Source: Syngnathus acus (taxonomy: Eukaryota; Chordata; Actinopteri; Syngnathiformes; Syngnathidae). Taken from it: 64,000 nucleotides of DNA. Positions 1 to 20,700 of this stretch are shown here, piece after piece. Under the pieces are notes generated by a model, which was given only the letters and a program-made list of their open reading frames with translations, ran no database searches and was not told where the DNA came from. The stretch lies in assembly GCF_901709675.1 (NCBI RefSeq), contig NC_051106.1, positions 10,178,001-10,242,000 on the forward strand, in the 5' to 3' direction. Positions within the stretch are counted from its first letter, which is position 1. Each line of letters starts with the position of its first letter. A program made the translations under genes and the position numbers.

Positions 1-7126
<7,126 letters not shown>

Positions 7127-8339
7127 GTCTGCGGTGTCCCTCGTCAAACGACTTGTATCGGTCCCCGATTGCTTGGCTTTACATGGGAAACTTGCTTGTT
7201 CGGGCCTAGCGGGGCAGCCTCGGGGCTCCCAGGGCTCCCAGCCCACCCAGAAAAGAGTGCACCAACGAGGGGGAAATACTCGTCAAGCGATGAAACTTGC
7301 CCAAATGTGCAGAGGCCCCTTAGCAACGAGAGCGACGTTCGACTTTCAAGGGGCAAAGATAACGTTCCACATTCCATCTCATCTCCCGTTCGGTGGGAGA
7401 TGCATGTTTTAACTTTGAATTTATTTGGCGATAACAACAGCGGCGGCAGCGGCGGCAGCAACGAGCACTGGCCGCCCCGCAGCAGGGCGTTTTCTTTGGC
7501 TCCCTCGCCTCCCCTTCCCCCTTTTTGGAACGTCTGCAAATGCTTCGGATTTCCCTCTCCAAAATGCCATGCAAGAAAGAGCTTTGCAGACACTTGGTGT
7601 CAAAGTTCTTCCTCGATGATGCCACAAGTGTTATGAAGGGACAAGGAGAAGCCCGCGCTCAATTTTTAACGGGCACGCGCTCTCTTCCTGGGTTCTCGCT
7701 TACATTTTCCACCGTTTTGCAAAAGTCCGGACGGTTGGTTTGGTCGTGGAAAAGAAATCCTTGTTTGCTTGGAAGAAAAGTCCCAGCTCTAAAGCAGTCC
7801 CTCACGATTCACGAACATCGACACAACACTCATGCAAACACGCACGCGCTCTGGGATCTGCCTCCTCCCATTGACAGAAAGAACTCCATTTCCCATGATT
7901 CCCCAGTCCTCTCTCTGCGCTTCAACTTATCTCCTAATTCACTTTGTTTAGAAAGTCACGTATTGCTTTTTTTAAAATAATGGATTTATTTGTTTATTTA
8001 TTTATTTACTTACTTATTTACTTATTTATTTATTTAACCGACATAACTTTTATCTTTTCAAAACATTCACAGTTACGTTTTAATGGAGTCTGGTGTAACA
8101 GTAGTGGTTATAGGCTACATATTAGGACTGTGGCCTCTGCACATTTTTGTTCTCTTTGTCAAATGTGTGTGTGACGATCATTGGGACTTTAACTTTAACT
8201 TTAAATATTTGCAGAGGTATTTCAGTTCAGAATTGTGCTGCGCTGTATCCTTACAGAAGCCACACGATGGCGCTAAAATACTGCTAAACCTGGATTTTGT
8301 TTGCTGCAGCACCGTGACCTTGAACAAGGACCCCCCCCA

Positions 8340-8346
8340 TACACAC

Positions 8347-8384
<38 letters not shown>
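8340..8384. repeat. (CA)n microsatellite
   Basis: A run of CA dinucleotides with one CG interruption, in the rock2-sobp intergenic region. Confidence 0.9.
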
Positions 8385-8388
<4 letters not shown>

Positions 8389-10252
8389 CAACGATTCTTC
8401 CCTTTACAAATAAAATGGTATATTTAGTTCTAAAAAAAAAAAACTTCCTGACTCGACTTCATTCATTTATATCTTGGTTTACATTTTGATTTTGTTTACT
8501 ATATCAGGCTGTATCTCGTGATGGAGGCCAAAGATAAAATATCAAAAAATCTGGAATGTATCAAGCTCTGTTATTTACATTGTATCCTGCAATAAAACAG
8601 TACATTTATCCACGTTATAAACAAGGACAATTTATAGTCACTAACTGGTATTCTAATGTGTCGGGATTGTGCATTTGTAGAGACATGACCAATCTGAAAC
8701 AGAGCTGTGTGCCTTTTATTTCTTTTTCTTCATAAGCAATTCATTAACAAATACTGTTACAACACAAAAAAAAACTAATGTTGGCCACATAATAAAAAGA
8801 TCTCCTCATATTGTTTCTTCCATTTTAATAATTACAAAATAATTGAATTGCTCTCCAGGCAATTACATGGAAAGAGAATGTTCAGGTCACACCCTAGTCA
8901 CTGTTTTGTCATTTGCAAATGCAAAACATGTCAACAATAAATAATAATCTTAAATGTACACAAAAAGATTGACAGTTCACCACAAGGTAATTCAGATGGT
9001 CGGTAACAAGAATGTTTTGTTGAGAGCAAGAGTGTGACAATTCACACAAGTTACAAGAAGAAGAAGAAAAAAACCCCTGATCAGCTATACATTGACACAA
9101 GAGAAAAAGTTGTTTCTGGTAAATTTCATTGAGTACAAAGAAAGAGAGCGAGAGACTTCTTCAGAATATAAGCATCATTGTCGAGATTATTCAAGCAAGA
9201 CATAAGGCAACTTCTCTTTTTTAATTTTTTGTCACTTTTAGGGTCGGTTGTCGTTGCATAATTCATAGCGATGGAACCGGCCTGCAGTCTATCATCTAAC
9301 AGATTTGTATGATGGATAATATTTGTTTTATTGGCCATCACAAAAACTGATTGGGTGAAGCGGAATTTCCATGTAACAATGACACTTTGATATCGTCGCT
9401 TAGCGCAAAAGTTGGAAATGCGGAGAGCATCGTGTAGTTGCACTTTTAGAGTACACAAATGATTTCCATGAATGCTCAGCTCCACTAGAATACAGCTAAA
9501 AATGAAAGGCTTATGATAGCAAGAGTTTGATGGTGGGAATCATTTGTCAAATGTATTCCGAATATTGCACGTACAAATCGTAAGTCAACTAGCGTTCTCG
9601 AAAAGGACTGTGAGTCAACCTTGGTGGTTTCACAATTTTTGTTTACCTACTCATGTTTGGAGATGATAATGCCCTGAGGGTGTCTTTACCGGAAAGGTCC
9701 ATTCTGTGATTAAAGTAAATATTGTGTCATTCATTATTCCATCCTGATGCTGACAGGACAAACATGGATCAATGCAAGAACACCTTTGCTATTTGTCTTT
9801 TCCTCTTGCTCTTGGAATGTCCCACGGCCTTTCACTTTTTGCTTACGCTGTACACTGTGTATGCTTTTGAAAGCTGACCCTCAAAACCATTCAATGAACC
9901 AACAAAGAATGAAAGATTAGAATTGGATGAAAAAATTAAAAATCACGATGGACAGTGACGAAAAGCATTTGAAAGCCCGAGTTATTAACATGATTGAAAG
10001 AAACCATTCAATCTCTCCTCTGATGAAATGTCATAAAGGTGGCAGGCGGTGTTTAGAAGAATGCAGAGAAAGCAACAAGTTGATAAGGGCAGCTCCAGAA
10101 TGACTGGCATTGACATTGATTAGAGAGAAGTGAAAGGAAATGCTTCAAGTGACAGCAAAACAAGGCCTTGGCAAGCAACTACGTGCAGCTAAATGCATGA
10201 CTAATAGGCAGCAGATGATTGCACTCTGCAATCTCCGCCGCTGCCGCCGCTA

Positions 10253-10275
10253 CTGCTGCTGCTGCTGCTGCTGCT
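10253..10275. repeat. Short (CTG)n trinucleotide run
   Basis: About seven CTG/TGC units preceded by degenerate CCG/CTG triplets, in the sobp 3' flank. No coding frame is evident across it. Confidence 0.85.
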
Positions 10276-11463
10276 TGCACCTACCTCCCCCTCACATCCC
10301 ACACACAAAATGAACTTTACAGCCATTTACTGGATGAGGATGCATAGTAGTGATGAGCTTTTCCAGGAATAACCAAATACTGGACATACAAAAGTCTCAA
10401 CACGACAGTTAGAAAGAAAAAAGCTGATAAGTAATGTCCCATGGAGCGGGCAATTCATTTGACGCTAAGTGCTTGCAAATTTTGGCAACTCAGATGAATC
10501 CATTTAGCAAGGTGATGGTTTGAACACACCACAAGTGATAAAACATGATTTCAACTCAACACGTGATTATGGATGGTCCTAGTTCTTGAATTGGATATTA
10601 TACATACATGAACAAATCTGGCAAAAAAAAGGAAATTCAATTACAAACGTGAAGCAAACATTTCAGATTGCCTGGTGTTTGATTATTCTTGTCCATAATA
10701 TTTACGTAAATGCTGGCTTCACTCAGTCCTGTCTCAATTCAGAGCATCAAAATGGCCTGTGACAGTAACAGCACTGCTAATGTATTATAGAAAAGTGTCA
10801 TTTCCCGTGACAGGCTGCCATGCTATCAAACAAAAAAGGGCCTGCTTTTCTTTTCTTTTTTAAAATATCATTCAGTGAATTGAATTCTGTGAGGTTTAAG
10901 ATAAACCAAATGGAATCCACCAAGAAATACTGAGGCTGCACAACATCGTGATGTGGTTAATATTCACATATGGTTATCCGTCGACCGTAAGGATGATGTT
11001 TGCGGCTCCTCCCATCAAAATGCGGAAAACAGAGCGTTTGGTTGCCAAGTGCACTTTTCTGCTTGTCATATAATAAGGCCAAAGAGAGAGAACTGGGTGA
11101 AGCGACAGTAACACACTGCAGCAATGATTTCAAGATATGTCTTGTGGGACTCCAATTAGACAACAGTGCAGGGCTCTATAAAACAATGACAAACTTCCAA
11201 ACAGCTTTGCAGAGCGTGCTGCAGTCTGGAGGGAATAGAAAAGCCAGAGAAGTTACTGTAGGTGGATGGGCCTGTTGTGCAGTGTGATTTGCTGTCCCCC
11301 AGACTTCCCATGATGGCATCAATGACACAAACCAAGAGCAGCGCTGTGCTGTCATCTTTTCTATGACATGCAAATGTTATCCATTTGAAGAAGTCTAAAT
11401 GCTGGTACTTTGGATGATCGCAAGGACACGTGCGTGCGTGCGTGAATGTGTGTGTTGTGACAT

Positions 11464-11574
11464 GGATGGATGGAGGGAGGGAGGGAGGGAGGGAGGGAGG
11501 GAGGGAGGGGAGGGAGGGAGGGATGAATGGAGGGATGGATGGATGCATGGATGCATGGATGCATGGATGGATGG
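11464..11574. repeat. GGAT/GGGA compound repeat
   Basis: GGAT units, then GGGA units, then GGAT and GCAT units, just downstream of the sobp stop codon. Open frames of WMDG, REGG or PSIP repeats across it are repeat artefacts. Confidence 0.9.
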
Positions 11575-11774
11575 CACAGTGGTCCTTAGAGTATCCATCT
11601 GTCAAACACAGGAGGAGGGAAAAAGTCAGCAAAGAAAGGAAGCCCACACTTCACATTCACACAGAGCCTTGTTTATAACTTCAATTGTAAAGAAATAGTA
11701 AAAGCACAATCCAAACATTCTCTCTTCCACTCACACAGCTGCATACAATACAAATGGCGGGCGGAGCAGCAACC

Positions 11775-14700
11775 TTATTTGTTTTGATTGCGGATTCGCA
11801 GACACCTCCTCTTCATGGGGGGCTCCAGCTCAGGGCTTCCGGCAGCTGATAATGGCGCACTGATGGAACAGGAAAGGATGGCTGTCTTCTCAGTGCCGGG
11901 CTTTGCCACAGGCTGGATCACCACGCAAGCCCCGGTAGATAGCAGTGGCAGGGTGTAAGCGCGTTCACCCTCCTCCAAGTTGGAGTCAGGGTCGGCTTTG
12001 CCCTCCGTGGCCTCTACCGTCTGCTCTTGCGATGAGCCGCGCTCGGAACAATTGTTTTCTTTGAGGGCTTCTCGTTCCAACTCGCCATTTGCCGCGTGCT
12101 CCCCTACGTCAGCCTCCGACGTGAGACGGTCTCCTGTTCTGTCCCAGTTCAAATTGGGAGTATGACGTGAACCGTTGACGATGGCAGCGGGGTTGGTTTG
12201 AGGGTGGGCTTGGGTTCTTGGCGTGCTGGGAGCAGGTGATAGGCTAACGTCGCTTTCCAGATGAGAGCTATTTCTGCCCGAGGGCGAATCTGATGTTTGC
12301 AAACTGGTGGCTACAAACAGCTCAGTATTTGCGTGGGCTTGTTGTAATGCGTCAAGATCACGACAGCCATTGACTTCCCTTTCCAGCCCGACATCCTCAA
12401 ACTCCGCCTCTACTTTGACGTGAACCTTAGGCAGAATCTTCGGAATAACGTGCTGTTGGCACGATTTCTGGCTTACTGTTAGATCGATAACGCCTTCCGT
12501 TTGTCCAGTGTCAAGAGTTGAGCATAGCTTTCTCATATTATCTTCTACCTTCACAGTCTTGTTGGAGACGAATGACCTGTTTCTATCTGAACATCCAGGA
12601 GAGAGACACTCTACACCATCGGGATCTTCTCTTTCTTGGCCTCTCTCTTCTCCAGAAGACTTTGACAGCCCGCTTGCTGAATTGTCTGAAGACAAAGGCG
12701 CACTGGAGAGAGGCTCAGCGTCTTCTGCTTGGTTCCTGGAAGATTTGGGGTTGAAAGGGATTGGAATTGGAATGGGAACGGGCACTGGAAGAGGTACAAT
12801 GACAGGGTAAGGGACCAAAAGGGTCGGTGGCGGTACTAATGGGGCTAAGGACGGCATGCCGTAATTCATCATTGGCGGCATAGGAAAGGGTCCATTGGGC
12901 AGCATGTTGACCGAGGGGTAAGGGGCAAATCCCGGCATGTGGAGACCGGGATGCGGGGGGATGATGCCAGGATTGGGATTGCTGGATGAGAGATGGACAT
13001 GAGGGGACATCATGGGTCTGTGCATGGGGCTCGAGGCAGGACCGAGAGTCCTGGATGGAGGTGGGGGACCTATACCAGGAATGATGGGGTTTGACAGGGG
13101 ACTGTTGGCTCCACCCGGGTGGACGGACGGACGGAGAAATGGCGGCCGGATTTGCTGCATCATCTGATGTTCCATAAACAGAGGCAAAGGCATCGGCCCG
13201 CGGGGAGTCATCACCATCGGAGGACTCCCCGGAGGGACCCCGAAAGTCGGCATAGGAGGGGGCGGGGGCGCTGGGCTCTCGTGGCTTCGAGGTGCGGGGA
13301 TCTTGGCAGAAGAGGAGGATGGAGAGCAAATCGCATCCGAGGAGGACGTGGCAGATGAAGTGCAAGGAGCCAAAGAGTTGGCGGGCCCTCCGGGTGAGGG
13401 AGCTTTCCGACGAATGTCCGATAAATGTGTTCCCCAGGATTCGGGAGTGAGCAGCCGCACGCCGCCGCCGCCGCCGCCGCCTCCGCCGCACTCTGCCTGA
13501 GCCTCGCCTTGAGGGTTACAGAGAGCTCCAGGCAACGCTGCTTGGGTCTCCTTATAAAAAATGTCCATCTTATATTGGTTCAGGCATTTGGCACTGCAGA
13601 ACTGCAGCCGTCGTTCACCAGCCCCAAAGTCGAGATACTCCTTAGTGTGGCGGATATGCTTGCACCAGTCACATACCTGTAACATAAACACATATTACAC
13701 ACACTCTGTAAGTCACCCAGCTTTCAAAAGACTTTCTCAATTGAATTTAGTAGCGTTAAGAAAAGCGTTAAGAAAAGACAGCAGCTGGAGACGCACGTCA
13801 AATAAAGGAAGCTTAAATTCAAAACACTTCATTTGAGGAATCTTCAGGCTTGTGTGCTGCCAGCGATTTGTCTTGCTTGTGTACAAACAGTGTGTGCATG
13901 TGTGTGTGTGCGTGTGTGATATGCACATCTTAACAATGTCCTCATTTGGGGTAAGCACAGATGAGAAAACGTCTGTCTGCCTAAACCAAAACCGATCAGC
14001 TCGTCGGCACGCTCTGAAGAAACTTGACGACAATCTTGATCATTTGAATCAGCAGCAGGGAGACGTGGCAAAACGGTGGCACTTCGGGACAGCCCTGCAC
14101 TAGATTGTGCAAGGGGTTTCATTTGGTCGGGTGTGGAGGGGAAAAAAAAAAAAAAAAAAAAAATCAAAGCCCATTTTTCTTGAGGAAGAGAATGAATGTG
14201 ACCCTGGTAGAGTAGATAGCAGTGGGCGAGACCTAAACACAGTCTTACTTGTTAGGCCACACACAGCTCACTCTGTCAGCTCGGGGAGGAGTGGCGGGTC
14301 CTTGCTGGAGATAATTAAGGCATTAATCAGTTGTCAGAGCCCTCAACGACAACCATCCATCACACGCATCCTTAAGATCCCTGGGTACTGAATGTTAATA
14401 AGCAGGAGGAAGCTGGAAAAACTATTGTAGCCCCGCGGGCGGCATTGCAACATTACTTTATCTGGCCTAATCCTCTTTGGCAGCGGCAGCAGCAGCGGCA
14501 GCAGCAGCAGCAGCAGCAGCAAAGAGACGAGAGAGAAAGAATGGCACCTGCTCTGTCTTCTCAATTGCTCATCATTTACTGGATAATGTGTTCCAGCGAC
14601 ACAGAAAAGGCATCCAAGCACGCCATGCCATTTGTTTGCTTCCTTTGTTGATTCCAACTAAAGCACCAACGACTGCCTTTTAAACACCTTTTTAACCAAA

Positions 14701-17700
14701 CCATGGAAGCAAAATCAGCATTGTGAGATCCATGCTTTTTCTTTTTTTTTTAACTTTGAGTAAGCCTCAGGAATTTTTGTGAACTCACAAATACTGCGAG
14801 AATTCCGCTTGCGGGCAGGCAAGGTTACCTAACTCGGGCAAAAACTGCCAGACTATAAATGCTACAAAATTGCAATTTATTCCAAGTTAACATAATGAGT
14901 CACGAGTAAGTCAAAGTCACAGGGGCCATCTTTGAATTAAATGTTAAGTCTAAGAAATGTGAATTATAAATGTGTTAAAATGTTTCTTGAGTCACAAGTA
15001 CAGATGGAGAGCACTTATCTGACTGTGCGCTGTGAGTGAAACATTACGCTAATGGAGTTGTGCTCTACACATCCTGCACACAGATGTTTGCAGTTGAATT
15101 TAATTATGGTCATTTATTTCCACCGTGGCCAAGAACCAGACATTGGTGGCGCACTTGAACCATTTGCACGACAGCAATTAAGATGCCATTCGCCAATCGC
15201 TCACATTAGCCAGGCTTCGTCCGGATAGTAGCATCTAACCTAATGACTTTGTTAGTGACCCCGAAGAGTCCAGCGATCCGAGACTGGATGTGAGCGTTTA
15301 TTTGAGAAGTGACATATGATCGCTATTTCACAGGGAGGGCTCGGGGTGGGCCTTTTGGTCCGTTCAGGTGGTTTCACCCAAATGGACATTTTCAAATTCC
15401 CGACAGCCAACGTGCACCTGATTCCAAATCACTTCACTGCTTCTTTGATGTCAAACAAGATCTTTTCGGTTGCACGACCTGACACGTTGCAGAAACATGT
15501 CAGGTCGTGCAACCGAAAAGATCTTGTTTGACATCAAAGAACCAGTGAAGTGATTGACAAGTGAAAACAAAATGAACTTAGTACAACTGATTGAGGAAAA
15601 GATTTGGGGACCCATGGAACAGACAAAGTGGTTTCAAGTCATGTACATTCAAATTCAAAACAGTACGGAAATGTAATATAAGATGTCAAGGACAATTTCC
15701 CAATTAATGTTCAAATGGTCTTGAAGCTCCGTCATTTGGTTTAATGTGACACGTTAGCTTGCGTGTAAACGCAAATGTCTTCCAACTCAAAGCCAATCTT
15801 AGTGGCTGGAGGATCTATCGTCAACTTTGATCTGGTCCTTTGCAATATTAGTCTTGCAAAATGCTCCTGGGCTAATACAGAAAGAACATCATGAAAACAA
15901 CAAGCTGGTTAGGGTCCTTACAAGCACATCGCTGTTTGTCTTGAAGACAAGCCTGGGCGAGTCCTGAGTAAAGCTGTGCTGGAGTAATTTCCCACCGAGG
16001 CCATCGTCGTCTCTCGCCTGGGGGGAGAAATAATGGCTGCTTTTTATGGATGGACAAAATGAACAGAGGCAACAAGGAAACTTAAGGATGGAAAACAAAT
16101 GAGGAACACAAATGGTGAGGAAATACTTTTGGTTTGAGAGTCAACCAATCCAAAGTATTTGAAACTAAAGTGGTGGTGACTGGAAGGGAGTCTTCCTTCA
16201 TGCATTGGCGAGCAGTGAGTGTGCCTTCAAATGCTCATTTGTCCAAGGCCAAAGAAAAAAGAAAAGGTGGTGATAATAAAATGTAAATGATACCAAATCT
16301 ATGAAAGTCTCTTTCATCGGAATAATTTTCCACTTAATTCAGGTTTGTGCTTCAGCGCCGCCTCGCTACGGGACTGCGCACAAAGCAAAAGCCATCGCTA
16401 AAAGGCCTTTTCGTTCATGCTAATTTATGGAATCGTTTCATATTCACAGAGTCCCATTTACAAGTTCACGCTAATATTTATAGTAAAGACACAATATTGA
16501 CCAAAACATGTTTTAAAAAATGGAAGTCAGCATTTTCTCCTCCTCCATAGCGCCAAGATGTTCATTAAAATAATCATCCAAAAAAAAAAAAAAAAAACAC
16601 TGAAAAGAAATATCTGGCAAACAATAATGCCCTTAGGTACGTCATTCCGTTTGCGCAACTGCAATAGGCACTTCTTAGGCACTACTGGGTGATGTCAAAC
16701 ACATTGAGACATTTTCTTTTTTTCCATTTTGAAGGATACAAGATCTGGAAAAATTCTTCAGCCCATTTTACATTGTTAAAAAGATGGCAGACGGATTTAA
16801 AACAAATGGAGGGTCAAATGAATGAGTGCGTGAATGCACGGACATGGGGCAATCGCTGTGTTTGCTTCCATTCACGCACAGTCATACACACACACACGCA
16901 TACACACACACACACACACTATTATTCCAATTTGTGCTCTGACCCTCTGGCCCCGCGCCACTTTATTTGCATATTGTACTAATGAGGTGTTGGCACTGTG
17001 AACGAGGCGTGGGGTGTTCACTCGAAGACAGACAAAACAGAGACGGGCTGAAGGATGGATAGATGGATGCATACGTCACAGTGATGATGCCAAACCGAAG
17101 CTCACTCAAGACTTTGGGCCAAAGGCGATCTTCGCTCGAGACTGATGAAGCAACCACGAGGCAAGATATGGAGAAAGACAACCATTCACACTCAGCATTC
17201 ACACCCTCGCTGAGTGGGAACTGAATACGTAGATGGATGCAGAAGACAGGACAATAAGCCACTTTACATCCATTCTCCATCATCAGCACATCAGAAAAAA
17301 AGAAATAAAGTGTAATCAGATGCACATTTCCAAGTCGGGTACTTTTTACAGCTGCATTTCCGCTTCATTACTCAAACAAGTTTAGGAAATGATATAATCC
17401 AAATGCGTCGTTAGTGAGAGACACACTTGGGTCTTTATTTGAAGACAATCGCTGGCAGCTACAATATAATCACCTTCCCCTCAATGCCCCGAAGCTGTGA
17501 GAGGCAAGCCTCGAGGCGTCCCCCCCACCGCAGTAGACACACACAAGCGCGCACACACACATACACACAGCACATACTCAGCTCATTCAGTCTGCTTCCT
17601 TGCCGTGCCGTGCCGTGCCGTGCCGAAGGGAGGGAGGGAGGTGTGGAAGGGAGCAAATATGTGTGTTTGAGGGGATGTGACATGAAGCAGCATTCTGCAC

Positions 17701-20700
17701 CCTCATGCCAGGAGGGAGCTCCTGGGGTGAGATGTCAATGGGGGTCGAGGTCTCCAGGGGGGGAATATTTGGTGGTGTGAACAAAAAGCTTGGTGCTATG
17801 ACAGCAACAACCCAAGAAAAAAAAAGAAAAAAAGATGAACTCTCCTTATCATCCCCAGAAAGTTTTTTTAAAAGACTGTTACAATGTATACTATAGCCTT
17901 GTACTTGCCCAATAAGACCAATATGTTTTTTTTCAGGCAAAATAATGCTAGTTAGTGGCCACCCTGCACCACCACGCCTGTAACCTTGCTTATATTTTAG
18001 TAAGCAAAATAGATATTATTTGAAATGCTGATGCAAGCAAAAAATCAGAGGCATTGCCAAAGTTTTTCCCCCAATATATATTTACAGCAAAGGGTGCCCA
18101 TATATTATGTATATTTGATCATTTATTTGATTTTGTGCTATTTCAGGTGTATGATAAAGTATCTTTCTCGCAAGGTGGAATGAATTTAAGGCTCGATGCC
18201 GTAAATAACATCAGTTCTTAGGGTTCAAACAGCACACTGTACAGTAGGCAGCAGAATGTCAAATCTCGTCAAAACATTTCTAATAAGTGCAGCGATAAAT
18301 TTAAATAAACAAGATCAATTAGTCAGGTCGATGATGAAATTCAGACGATGAACAACGGGAAATAAAAAGGGACAACCTTGCTGTCGCAATTACTACTTGC
18401 AGTGCTGGTGGGGTATAGAGGAAGCACTGGCGGAGCTAGGAGGTTTTTCTGGGGTGGGCACAGGGAGGCCAAGAATATGTCAGGAATGGGGTCAGAATTT
18501 TTGTACATTTTTTGACAGACCCATTTTTTCCACAAAACGCAGATAAATAAAATGTTGTCTATGGGTGACGAGGTAAAGACGGGAAAGAAATCCAGTGAAA
18601 ATCGCAAAATGCCCAAAAGTCCATTACCTAGCATATACTATTTTAAGGCCGGGAGGGGGGTGTACCCCGTGGCCCCCCCTTGTTCTAGCTCCGCCAGTGA
18701 GAGAAAGTGATCGTGTTGGATGAATAACCGACTTCAGGACAGAAAATCACAGTACAACGCATACTCACAGTGTAACTCCTTACATATCCCAGCTTTAGTA
18801 TGTACAAGACAGAGAGGAGATTTTTAAAGAACGAGAAAAACGGATCAATGCTAACACGCACCAGGAGCATCCCCTGCAGATGTTTTATCGTAAAAGTCAG
18901 GTTTGAGTTCCTTCCGCATCCTTTTAACATGATGCATTTTATATTCAAGGCAAACGTGACAAAGTGATGAACATTTTGTGAACAAGAGATGTGCTTTCAA
19001 ATGCGGTACGCAGCTGGCTCACTGTTATCAGAGAAGTGTGAACAAAGTTTCTCAAAAGTCAACACAACACGGAGAAATTTGCTCAAACACATCAACTGTA
19101 CAAATGGGAAAATATTCAACAAGCGTTTATCTCATTATCACTTTTGCCGAATGTGATATGACCATTTAAAATCCCATAACGCTGCTTTCATATTCATATT
19201 CATGAGCAGTTTAACAATCATATGTTGTATGTGCTCCACCGGTCGAATCACAGCAATCTGATGAAGATTGCCTTTCTGGAATATGAGTTAAGCAGCTAAA
19301 TTCACCCATTTGAATCCATTGCTCCTTACTGTTGACTGAAAATGACATCACCGTTGCCACAAGCAATCACGGCTCAGCTTCAGAAAACAGGCAAAAGAGG
19401 AGAATTTTTGCCCGTTTAATTCATATCCCACAATCGAAACATCACATTGCACTTTGTTTGGACGAGTTGAGCCGCACATAACATCTGATTAGGAAGAACA
19501 TTTGTGGGGGTTGACTTCTCCTTCAATGAACTGACCTATTCTGACAACAGCGTTTCATTTTCAAATCAGTTGATCATACAGCCTCTATTAAAAAATGCTG
19601 CTGAGGATTTGGCGCTATTTCTTTACCTTGTTCCTCTTGAAGTAGGCTCTGCGGCAGGCTGCGAAGCACTTCTCGCTGCAGAAACTCTTCAGCTCACTCC
19701 CCATGCTCAGAGAGTAGCGTTTGACGCCGATCTTCTGGCACCAGGCGCACATGATCTGCACGCTGGTGACATCGTCATCTGTTGAAAATGCATGCAGTTG
19801 GGATTATTAGTCACAGATGTTAATAAATAGCGGCATCACATCTCGCGTAACACTTGTGTTCGGGGTACAAGTCGTAAAACAGCAACCAGATACAGTTTGG
19901 GGATGAAACGAAAACAACCAAAAAAAAGCACTCTGCTGGGAAATTCTGCTCCACTCCAGTCTTAATTATTTGTATTCCTTTTCATTTTCATTTATTTATT
20001 TATTATTATTATTGAACACAGCCAGGTGGGTTTGTGCCACCGTTACCCGAATGGCAATTTATTTTGCGTTGGCTGTCGTGGTCGTGATTGTTCAGTCCGC
20101 ACGACGGAGTTGAGCTCTGTCTCAATAATGTGTTGTGATCTTCCTTGGGCTCATACATCACTCCTCGGTGACATGTCTATCCATCATCACTTTGGATAAT
20201 TCCGCCAACTTATTAATGATCAAATGACAATGATATATTATCTCTCACTTTGACTTGGCAGAGGTATAAATATACAGTATCAAATGTGAATTTTAACGAA
20301 CAAACTGCTTATTTCAAGATTTGTTTTGGATGGTGCAGGTAGTATCCCTACTGAATCCACCAGTGAAATCTCTGGAAATGTTTCTAAATATCCTCATTAA
20401 AATGTACATTGCTACAATGTGTGGACAAGACATCATTTGAACAGACCCTCAGCGACTCTGAAAAGGCTCTTTGGTGTTAAACGGTGGCTCTGTCACCAGT
20501 GATGAGCTGCAGGCTTTTAGCGCTCGCTGATGATGCTGTTGTGGTAAGGGAAGTAAGGGAAGAGGCGCTGAGACTCTCCCAATTTTCACATTATGACTAT
20601 GCGAGTGTGAAGCCAGAAAAAAACAAAAAAAAGCACAGCCATTAGTCTCTCGCCCCCACTGACCCCCTCATCACATGCCGGCTAGGATTTTCACCTCTTG

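Larger units (their letters stand above)
7127..11774. other. Intergenic: rock2 5' flank and sobp 3' flank
   Basis: No protein-coding gene was recognised. About 7127-7800 is the likely rock2 5' UTR and promoter and includes a GGC-rich stretch near 7440-7460. The rest probably includes the sobp 3' UTR on the minus strand; TTTATT near 8716 reads AATAAA on that strand, but the true end is unknown. Simple repeats present are TTTA-type (7985-8036), CA (8340-8384), CTG (10253-10275) and a GGGA/GGAT block (11464-11574). Several open frames here are short and resemble no family I know. Confidence 0.6.

Noticed and set aside
12715-13491. Second minus-strand frame with an Arg-rich start within sobp
   Set aside because: Shifted reading of the sobp terminal exon; the in-phase frame matches SOBP to its C-terminus.
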